18,470 nucleotides of DNA, from the NCBI GenBank assembly GCA_022562335.1, contig JADFPM010000018.1:1-18470 (forward strand), given 5' to 3'. The stretch's first letter is position 1; the number at the start of each line of letters is the position of its first letter. The notes under the pieces were generated by a model. The model worked only from the letters and a program-made list of their open reading frames with translations. It was not told the origin of the DNA and did no database searches. The translations under genes and the position numbers were made by a program. Shown one piece after another: positions 7,316 through 16,234 of the stretch. Source of the DNA: Chloroflexota bacterium (GTDB lineage: Bacteria; Chloroflexota; Dehalococcoidia; Lucifugimonadales; UBA3495).

Positions 7316-10300
7316 TGGTCAGAATGGCCGAACGTTCCGAGTCACAAGGGACCAATTTCAATGCGATTCGAATATCTATAGCCTCTCCAGAGCAGATGCT
7401 AAACTGGTCCCACGGCGAAGTCACCAAGCCGGAGACCATTAACTACCGAACGCTGCGTCCCGAAAAAGACGGTCTTTTCTGTGAACGTCTGTTTGGTCCG
7501 ACCAAAGACTGGGAATGTTTTTGCGGCAAGTACAAGCGGATCCGCTACCGCGGCGTGGTATGCGACCGATGCGGGGTCGAAGTCACCCGCTCCAAGGTCC
7601 GCCGGGAGCGCATGGGCCATATCAAGCTGGCGGCCCCGGTAGCCCACATATGGTTTAGCAAGACCACCCCCAGCCGCTTGGGCCTGCTCCTAGACCTATC
7701 ACCGCGCAACCTGGAGAGGGTCCTTTACTTCGCCCAGCATATCGTCGTGTCCGTTGACGAAGATATGCGCAATGAAAGCATCGAGGCGGAGCGGATCAAG
7801 CACGAGCTGGAAGTCCGCAAGCATCAGCGGGCAGCCGAAGATAAAATCCGGGAACTTCAGGCTTCAGGGGGCCTCCCCGCAGACGACTTGACCTCCGATG
7901 ATACCAGCGGCGGAGAAACCGAAGCCGTTATCCCTGTGGATGACGCTTCCGGTGAGGCCGTTGAACCTACCGCGGGTGCCGTTGAAGATGATTCGGCCGA
8001 TGGCGCTCCGGCCCATGATGCTCCGGCCGATGATGCTCCGGTGGAAGAAAGCCAGCCGGAACAAGGCCTGGAAGAAGCGGAAGCCACCCTGACTCCCGAA
8101 CAAGAAAATGAACAAATGGCCCTCCAGGTTCAAATCGACGCTATCAACGACGAACTGGCCCAGGAAGAAACCCAGTTGGCGGAACAACTCCAGTTGGCAA
8201 TCGATGAATTGGAGGACCTGCGGGTTCACAAGCTCATCGCCGAGTCCCGTCACCGGGAGTTGAAAGAACGTTACGGCAGCGTTTTCCAGGCGGGTATGGG
8301 CGCCGAAGCCATTAGCGCTATCCTCAAGACCATAGACTTGGAAGCCCTGCGGGAGCAACTTATCAACGAGATGCAAACCACCTCCGGCCAGCGCCGGAAG
8401 AAGGCCATCAAGCGCCTCAGGGTGGTCGAATCTTTCCGAAAGAGCGGCAACCGTGTGCAGGACATGATCCTGACCATCCTGCCGGTGTTGCCTCCCGAAC
8501 TGCGCCCCATGGTCCAGTTGGATGGGGGACGTTTCGCCACCAGTGACCTGAATGACCTGTACCGCAGGGTGATCAACCGCAACAACCGGCTCAAGCGCCT
8601 CATGGACCTGGGCGCCCCGGAGATCATCATCCGCAATGAAAAGCGAATGCTTCAAGAAGCGGTGGATGCCCTGATCGACAATGGCCGGCGGGGCAGACCC
8701 ATCCAAGGCAGCCACAATCATAAATTGAAGTCGTTGTCCGATCTGCTGCGGGGTAAACAGGGGCGCTTCCGCCAGAACCTGCTGGGTAAACGCGTGGACT
8801 ACAGCGGCCGTTCGGTGATCGTGGTGGGCCCTGAACTGAAGATGCACGAGTGCGGCCTGCCCAGACGCATGGCCCTGGAATTGTTTAAACCATTCGTCAT
8901 GCACCGGTTGGTGGTGCTGGGCATAGCGCCCAACATCAAAAACGCCAAGAGGATGGTGGAAAGGGCCAGGTCTGAAGTATGGGGGATCCTGGAAGATGTC
9001 GTCAAAGACCGGCCCGTGTTGTTGAACCGGGCGCCCACTCTGCACCGGCTTGGCATCCAGGCATTCATGCCCGTGCTGATCGAAGGCAACGCCATTCAGA
9101 TTCACCCTCTGGTATGCTCGGCATTCAACGCCGACTTCGACGGTGACCAGATGGCGGTGCATATACCGCTGTCTCGCATGGCTGTATTGGAAGCCAAGGA
9201 ACTCATGCTCAGCACTCACAATATGCTTTCGCCGGCTTCGGGCGACCCGTTGGTGGCGCCGACCTTGGATATGGTCATGGGCTGCTACTACCTGACGGCG
9301 ATCAAGGAAGGCGCAAAGGGCGAGGGCATGCAGTTTTACGACTTCGACGAGGCCAGGATCGCCCACGCCTCTGATCTGGTGGCGTTACAGGCCAAGATCA
9401 AGGTCACTAAAGTCGAGGGCGCCGACGATGAATCTGTGGTTGAAACCACCTTGGGCAGGTTGATCTTCAACGAAACCCTGCCCAAATCCATGGGATATCA
9501 GGACAGGTTGATGGACCGGACCGCCCTCAAGGAATTGACCGCCGACCTGTACCACAATCTGGATAGTGACGAAACCGCGGCCACTCTGGACCGGATCAAG
9601 GACTTGGGGTTCCGGTACGCCACCATCTCTGGCATCACCATCGCCATCAACGACATTCAGGTCTCGGACAAAAAGCCGGCCATCTTAGAAGAGGCCGACA
9701 AGTTAGTGGCAGGATACGAAAACCAGTACCTATCTGGTTTGATCTCCGAAGAAGAGCGTTACGCCAAGACGGTGGAAGCCTGGACCAGGGCATCGGACTT
9801 GACCACCGAGTTGGTGGAGGCAGATTTGCCCAAATACGGTGGCATTGCCGTGATGGCGGTTTCCGGCGCCAAGGGTAATATCTCCCAGATCAAGCAGATG
9901 GCCGGCATGCGCGGGCTGATGAGCAACCCCAAGGGTAAGATCATCGATCTGCCCATCAAGTCCAGTTTCCGGGAAGGCTTGACCGCCCTGGAGTACTTCA
10001 TCTCCACCCACGGCGCCAGGAAAGGTTTGGCCGACACCGCCCTGCGCACCGCCGACAGCGGGTACCTAACCCGCCGTCTTATCGACATAGCCCAAGAAGT
10101 CATCGTGTTGGAACAAGACTGTGAAACCGTGGACGCATACTGGGTTTCCATGGGAACCGACGACCCATTACAGGCGACCCTCCAGCAGCGAGTCATCGGC
10201 CGGATGGCGGCCGCTCCGGTTGCCCATCCGGAAACCGGGGAGATCTTGCTGGAACGTAACGTCCAGATCGACACAACGGTGGCCCAAATGCTGGAGGATG

Positions 10301-11835
10301 CCGGGATCACCGAAATACCCGTTAGGTCACCATTGACCTGTGAAACCCGGCGCGGTATATGCCAAATGTGTTACGGACGCCTGGCCGCCACGGGCCTGGT
10401 GGTGCAAATCGGTCAAGCCGTAGGCATCATCGCCGCCCAGAGCATCGGCGAACCGGGAACCCAACTAACCATGCGGACCTTCCACACCGGCGGCGTGGCC
10501 GGGCTCGACATCACCAGCGGTCTTCCAAGGGTGGAAGAGCTTTTCGAAGCTCGGGTCCCCAAAGGAGCGGCGATCCTTGCCGACATCGACGGTCTTGTCT
10601 CCATTGAGGATGAAGAGGATGGCCGGCGGCTGCGGTTGGTCAGCCGCGAGGAATTCAGAGAGGACTACGCTCTGCCGAAAAAAGCCGAGTTGTTGGTGGA
10701 ACAGGGAGAATACGTAGAACCGGGGATGATCTTGGCGGGAGTACGGCCCGCCAAGAAGAAGGGAGCCGAAGAAGAGTCCGCCTTGGGCCAGCAGGTGGTA
10801 GCCAACATAGGTGGCCGGGTGGAGTTGACCAACGACACGGTTTCCATCATATGGGAAGACGTGGAGGAACGGGAGCATTTCATCTCCGCCGCAGCCCGCA
10901 TCCTGGTCAACGACGGAGACCAGGTCAAGGCGGGAGCCGCGTTGATCAGTGGACCGTTGAACCCCCACGACATCCTCCACATCCGGGGCAAGGACGAACT
11001 GCAACGATACTTGGTGGACGAAGTCCAGTCGGTATACCAGTCCCAGGGGGTGGGAATCCACGACAAACACATCGAAATCATCCTGCGGCAAATGCTGCGG
11101 CGGGTCTCGGTGGAGTCGACCGGGGACGCGGACTTCATCCCCGGCCAAATGGTCGACAAATTCGAGTTCCAGGAGAAAAACTCCAAGGTCTTGGCGGAAG
11201 GGGGAGAACCCGCCACCGCCAAGCCGATCCTTTTGGGGATAACCAGGTCCTCATTGCTCACCGACAGCTTCCTGTCGGCCGCTTCCTTCCAAGAAACCAC
11301 CAGGGTCTTGACCCAAGCGGCGGTTAGCGGCGCTCAGGACTGGCTGTTAGGCCTGAAAGAAAACGTCATAATAGGGCGTCTGATCCCGGCCCGGATCGAA
11401 ATCCCTGGGATGGCGCAACTCCTGGCGCCGGATCCTGTGCCCGAGTTGTCGGAAATGGCTCCCGCGGCTTGGCTGGGCATCGGGGATACACCTCCCAGTG
11501 AAATCAACGGCGAAATCAGCATCGAAGAGGCCTCGGCCCAGCCGGCAGGTTTTGAAGATCTGCAGGACGACTTGGCCGATGATGACGACGACTTTGAAGG
11601 CCTGGACGACGACGACAATGACGACGACAGCGGCGACAATGACGGCGATGGCGTTCTCGAAGTCGGCGGCAGCAATGGCAGTGCGCCAACAGCCGCTCTC
11701 GACGAGGTTGAGGCCGAGGATACCGGATCTTCCGATCCCGCCACGGAGATAGAAGAACCCGGACCGGAGCTAGCTGAACCCGAAGACGAAGCCGAGACCG
11801 CAGGCGAGACGGACGGTGATGAGCCGGAAGAGTAG
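7315..11835 (+). CDS. rpoC: DNA-directed RNA polymerase subunit beta'
   Basis: A complete 1506-residue beta' subunit carrying the polymerase active site. In order: the N-terminal zinc finger, C68/C70/C83/C86; the clamp and lid region to about 560; the catalytic loop NADFDGDQMAVH at 605-616, with the three magnesium-binding aspartates D607, D609 and D611; the bridge-helix region (about 883-921); the second zinc site, C936/C1009/C1016/C1019; and the trigger loop around GIIAAQSIGEPGTQLTMRTF (about 1037-1056). Two segments stand out. An acidic, Ala/Pro-rich low-complexity insertion at about 183-262 is followed by a predicted coiled coil to about 315. An acidic C-terminal tail runs from about 1415 to 1506 and includes runs of aspartate. 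Both lie outside the catalytic core. The start overlaps the rpoB stop by one base, and the 3' end overlaps the pyrD frame. Confidence 0.98.
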   Translation: MVRMAERSESQGTNFNAIRISIASPEQMLNWSHGEVTKPETINYRTLRPEKDGLFCERLFGPTKDWECFCGKYKRIRYRGVVCDRCGVEVTRSKVRRERMGHIKLAAPVAHIWFSKTTPSRLGLLLDLSPRNLERVLYFAQHIVVSVDEDMRNESIEAERIKHELEVRKHQRAAEDKIRELQASGGLPADDLTSDDTSGGETEAVIPVDDASGEAVEPTAGAVEDDSADGAPAHDAPADDAPVEESQPEQGLEEAEATLTPEQENEQMALQVQIDAINDELAQEETQLAEQLQLAIDELEDLRVHKLIAESRHRELKERYGSVFQAGMGAEAISAILKTIDLEALREQLINEMQTTSGQRRKKAIKRLRVVESFRKSGNRVQDMILTILPVLPPELRPMVQLDGGRFATSDLNDLYRRVINRNNRLKRLMDLGAPEIIIRNEKRMLQEAVDALIDNGRRGRPIQGSHNHKLKSLSDLLRGKQGRFRQNLLGKRVDYSGRSVIVVGPELKMHECGLPRRMALELFKPFVMHRLVVLGIAPNIKNAKRMVERARSEVWGILEDVVKDRPVLLNRAPTLHRLGIQAFMPVLIEGNAIQIHPLVCSAFNADFDGDQMAVHIPLSRMAVLEAKELMLSTHNMLSPASGDPLVAPTLDMVMGCYYLTAIKEGAKGEGMQFYDFDEARIAHASDLVALQAKIKVTKVEGADDESVVETTLGRLIFNETLPKSMGYQDRLMDRTALKELTADLYHNLDSDETAATLDRIKDLGFRYATISGITIAINDIQVSDKKPAILEEADKLVAGYENQYLSGLISEEERYAKTVEAWTRASDLTTELVEADLPKYGGIAVMAVSGAKGNISQIKQMAGMRGLMSNPKGKIIDLPIKSSFREGLTALEYFISTHGARKGLADTALRTADSGYLTRRLIDIAQEVIVLEQDCETVDAYWVSMGTDDPLQATLQQRVIGRMAAAPVAHPETGEILLERNVQIDTTVAQMLEDAGITEIPVRSPLTCETRRGICQMCYGRLAATGLVVQIGQAVGIIAAQSIGEPGTQLTMRTFHTGGVAGLDITSGLPRVEELFEARVPKGAAILADIDGLVSIEDEEDGRRLRLVSREEFREDYALPKKAELLVEQGEYVEPGMILAGVRPAKKKGAEEESALGQQVVANIGGRVELTNDTVSIIWEDVEEREHFISAAARILVNDGDQVKAGAALISGPLNPHDILHIRGKDELQRYLVDEVQSVYQSQGVGIHDKHIEIILRQMLRRVSVESTGDADFIPGQMVDKFEFQEKNSKVLAEGGEPATAKPILLGITRSSLLTDSFLSAASFQETTRVLTQAAVSGAQDWLLGLKENVIIGRLIPARIEIPGMAQLLAPDPVPELSEMAPAAWLGIGDTPPSEINGEISIEEASAQPAGFEDLQDDLADDDDDFEGLDDDDNDDDSGDNDGDGVLEVGGSNGSAPTAALDEVEAEDTGSSDPATEIEEPGPELAEPEDEAETAGETDGDEPEE
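7996..8040 (+). repeat. Three in-frame 15-bp tandem repeats inside rpoC
   Basis: GCCGATGGCGCTCCG, GCCCATGATGCTCCG and GCCGATGATGCTCCG lie head to tail and encode ADGAP, AHDAP and ADDAP (beta' residues 228-242). The unit keeps frame, so copy-number change by slippage would not break the gene. The repeat sits at the heart of the acidic insertion. Confidence 0.85.
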
Positions 11836-12874
11836 CACCACGGAAAGCGCCTCGGCGGCGCATGTGACCAATGGAGCACAGGCAGGCCCACCGGTGGGCC
11901 TGCCTGTGGATTTATCGGTCGACCTTGCTCCCAAAAACAAGCGTCATCTACGCCTGGCCAATCCGATCATGATAGCGTCGGGGACCCTGGGCTACGACGG
12001 CTATGGCCGCGGCTTGACGCCTGAGATGGATCTAGGCCGGCTGGGCGCGGTGATCCCAAAAACCGTCACCAGGCTTCCCCGGGAAGGCAACCTGGAACCC
12101 CGATGGTATCCAGAATCGTTTCGCCGCAGCCTAGAGGCCGGCGAGAGCATAATGCTCAACTCCATTGGCCTGGCCAACCCCGGAGTGGAGTCGGCCCTAT
12201 CCGACCTGGCACCCAAATGGCAAGAGTGGGGAACCACCATCTTGTTGAGCCTGTCGGCCGACAGCCCGGCCCAATTCGGCGAAATGGCCGCCATGTCCCG
12301 CGGGGTCCTGGGGTTCCAAGCTTTGGAGTTGAACCTTAGCTGTCCCAACATCGAGAGCGGGGCCCTTTTCAGCCACAGCGGCCAACTCACGTCCCAGGCG
12401 GTGAGCGCCGTAAAAGCCGTCACCGACCTACCCGTGCTGGTGAAGCTGGCGCCCAACGTGCCCGATATAACCGAGATTGCCATGGCCGCCGTAGAGGCCG
12501 GAGCCGATGCGCTGACCATATCAAACACCCTGCCCGCCATGAAAATAGATCTGAAGACCCGCAAACCTGTTCTGGGAGCGGTTACCGGTGGACTATCCGG
12601 CGAGGGGCTGCGGCCGGTGTCCTTGGCTTTGGTGTACCACGCCTCTCGGGCGGTGGACGTGCCCATCATCGGGGTGGGCGGCATATTCACCGGTGAGCAC
12701 GCTTTGGAATACATTTTGGCCGGCGCGACTGCGGTGCAGATAGGCAGCGCCAATCTGGCCGACCTATGGTCGCCCTTCCGCATCTTGGACGAGTTGACCT
12801 CCTTGGTAGCCCAAGAGGGCGTATCAAGTCTGGGCGAACTGACGGGCGCGGTGGAAAGCGAAGTCCGCGCCTGA
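11819..12874 (+). CDS. pyrD: Dihydroorotate dehydrogenase, class 1 (PyrDB-type)
   Basis: An FMN-dependent TIM-barrel enzyme that oxidises dihydroorotate to orotate in pyrimidine synthesis. Numbered from the ATG at 11819, the core starts near residue 29. The class 1 catalytic cysteine is C175 in ELNLSCPN. Other family blocks are VLVKLAPNVPDI (206-217), NTLPAMKIDLKTRKPVLGAV (236-255), VTGGLSG (255-261) and the phosphate-binding IIGVGGIFTGEHALEYILAG (283-302). The pattern matches the NAD-linked class 1B enzyme, which normally works with an iron-sulfur flavoprotein, PyrK; none is encoded here. The start is uncertain: GTG 11816 and ATG 11819 overlap the end of rpoC, while in-frame GTGs at 11864, 11894 and 11906 would give family-typical lengths, and none has a strong ribosome-binding site. 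The extra N-terminal residues are low-complexity, and part is encoded by a perfect palindrome. Co-transcription with rpoBC is likely. Confidence 0.93.
   Translation: MSRKSSTTESASAAHVTNGAQAGPPVGLPVDLSVDLAPKNKRHLRLANPIMIASGTLGYDGYGRGLTPEMDLGRLGAVIPKTVTRLPREGNLEPRWYPESFRRSLEAGESIMLNSIGLANPGVESALSDLAPKWQEWGTTILLSLSADSPAQFGEMAAMSRGVLGFQALELNLSCPNIESGALFSHSGQLTSQAVSAVKAVTDLPVLVKLAPNVPDITEIAMAAVEAGADALTISNTLPAMKIDLKTRKPVLGAVTGGLSGEGLRPVSLALVYHASRAVDVPIIGVGGIFTGEHALEYILAGATAVQIGSANLADLWSPFRILDELTSLVAQEGVSSLGELTGAVESEVRA
11877..11908. repeat. Perfect 32-bp palindrome between rpoC and the pyrD core
   Basis: The left arm CACAGGCAGGCCCACC (11877-11892) is the exact reverse complement of the right arm (11893-11908), giving a 16-bp stem or a 14-bp stem with a CCGG tetraloop. 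It begins 42 nt after the rpoC stop and lies inside the N-terminal extension of the pyrD frame. The DNA after it (GATTTATCGG) has no proper T-run, so a strong intrinsic terminator is not supported. It could reduce read-through into pyrD, stabilise the rpoC mRNA 3' end, mask a pyrD start (a GTG lies at its right edge, 11906-11908) or bind a dimeric protein. Confidence 0.85.
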
Positions 12875-13075
12875 GTTCAGGTTGCTAGAACGGGTCAGAC
12901 CGGTCCACCTGCCTTTATGGGACCCCCCATGGTCACTGCCGGCAGCCGGTTCCCTGGGATAAAACACCCCGAATCCACCTAACCCCACCGCCCACGGCGC
13001 CCATGGCCGTGCAACTTGGCAGTCCATTGGTTAAAATAGATTTGACCCTTCACTCCGATCCGAGGTAGTAAGCCC
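12875..13075. other. pyrD-secA intergenic region with weak promoter-like boxes
   Basis: About 200 bp with no gene. A -10-like TAAAAT lies at 13032-13037, but the nearest -35-like box (TTGGCA, 13016-13021) is only 10 bp away, too close for a standard promoter. A short stem of ATGGG/CCCAT type occurs near 12918-12932. secA probably has its own promoter here, which I cannot place with confidence. Confidence 0.35.
13062..13066 (+). promoter_or_regulatory. Ribosome-binding site of secA
   Basis: GAGGT, 9 nt before the ATG at 13076. It sets the secA start, which also matches the family N-terminus (LLNKLVG...). Confidence 0.55.
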
Positions 13076-15712
<2,637 letters not shown>

Positions 15713-15741
15713 GGGTTGCAGGCCCCGGTAGTCGTCAAATT

Positions 15742-15850
15742 CCGCTCATCCTGAGCTTGCCGAAGGACGGGCCGGCCTGGGAGGCGCTTGGCATCCTACT
15801 GCTTATCCTCTAGGCCAACGCCTGTGGTTCGACAGGCTCACCACTAGCGG
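15742..15850. repeat. REP/MITE-like element with paired hairpin arms
   Basis: The left arm starts CCGCTCATCCTGAGCTTGCC (15742-15770). The right arm, read on the other strand, starts CCGCTAGTGGTGAGCCTGTC (15850 back to 15821). They are imperfect inverted repeats of about 29 bp separated by about 50 bp. Each arm can also fold on its own: TCCT/AGGA in the left, GTGGT/ACCAC in the right. The stem bases differ but stay paired, which points to selection on structure. It lies between the convergent ends of secA and the YHS gene, a typical place for repetitive extragenic palindromes. It may also serve as a bidirectional 3' end structure. No coding potential. Confidence 0.7.
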
Positions 15851-15892
15851 TAGCCGATGAGCGCTCTCTTATGATCGAAAGACCCGGGCCGC

Positions 15893-16120
15893 CTACCCCC
15901 GGCCGAAAAGCCTGCCGAAGAAACCAGGTTTCTTAGCGGGCGTGCCCATGTTTATGGGTATGGTCTCCCCCGCCAAAACCTTGGCGGGCTCCCGTTCAAA
16001 GGCTACCTTGCAACCCGGGGCGCAGAAATAATACGTCGTTCCCTCGTGCTCGCTTTGGCCGCCCGGCGGATTGGCGGTATCAACTTCCATCTTGCAGATC
16101 GGGTCTATCGCTGTGGCCAT
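15893..16120 (-). CDS. Small YHS-domain metal-binding protein
   Basis: A complete 75-residue soluble protein. The YHS domain spans about 4-50, with DPICKMEVD (C9) and YFCAPGC (C33, C37), the cysteine pattern of small YHS proteins and of the YHS segments found fused to or beside copper and heavy-metal ATPases. The tail (61-75) is basic and glycine/phenylalanine-rich (KKPGFFGRLFGRG) and carries no known domain. The start is supported by GGAGG (minus strand, 16128-16132) 7 nt upstream. It lies 114 bp downstream of a Cu(I)-type P-type ATPase on the same strand, so a role in binding or delivering copper to that pump is a reasonable inference; the metal itself cannot be proved from sequence. Confidence 0.85.
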   Translation of the reverse strand: MATAIDPICKMEVDTANPPGGQSEHEGTTYYFCAPGCKVAFEREPAKVLAGETIPINMGTPAKKPGFFGRLFGRG

Positions 16121-16127
16121 CTCTCAT

Positions 16128-16132
16128 CCTCC
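16128..16132 (-). promoter_or_regulatory. Ribosome-binding site of the YHS gene
   Basis: GGAGG on the minus strand, within AGAGGAGG, 7 nt before the ATG at 16120. It is strong and confirms the start. Confidence 0.7.
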
Positions 16133-16135
16133 TCT

Positions 16136-16152
16136 AGTTTTCCCGGAAAACT
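16136..16152. repeat. 17-bp palindrome upstream of the YHS gene
   Basis: AGTTTTCC-C-GGAAAACT, two perfect 8-bp half-sites around a single base, 3 nt upstream of the YHS ribosome-binding site. The symmetry and position suit an operator for a dimeric regulator or a short mRNA hairpin in the leader. No known copper-box consensus is recognised, so the regulator is unknown. Confidence 0.5.
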
Positions 16153-16198
16153 GCTTCCCGTATTGACATCCAAGTTCCCATCCCAAGCGTCCCCAGAC

Positions 16199-16213
16199 AC
16201 GGTCAATGACCGT
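16199..16213. repeat. 15-bp palindrome downstream of the copper ATPase
   Basis: ACGGTC-AAT-GACCGT, a perfect 6-bp inverted repeat with a 3-nt centre, 21 nt beyond the ATPase stop codon. No T-run follows on the minus strand, so terminator function is not supported. It could be an operator or a small 3' hairpin. Confidence 0.4.
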
Positions 16214-16234
16214 CGAGACGCCCTGCGGTCCCGC

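Noticed and set aside
7864..9366. A 500-codon open frame on the minus strand across rpoC
   Set aside because: It lies fully antisense to the conserved catalytic part of rpoC and has no family features. Long antisense frames are expected from codon bias in GC-rich genes.
11877..11918. Palindrome as a standard rho-independent terminator of rpoC
   Set aside because: The stem is strong, but the following bases are GATTTATCGG, without a T-run, and the pyrD frame continues through it.
13016..13037. TTGGCA and TAAAAT as a secA promoter
   Set aside because: The spacer is only 10 bp, too short for a sigma-70 promoter. It is kept only as a remark in the intergenic entry.
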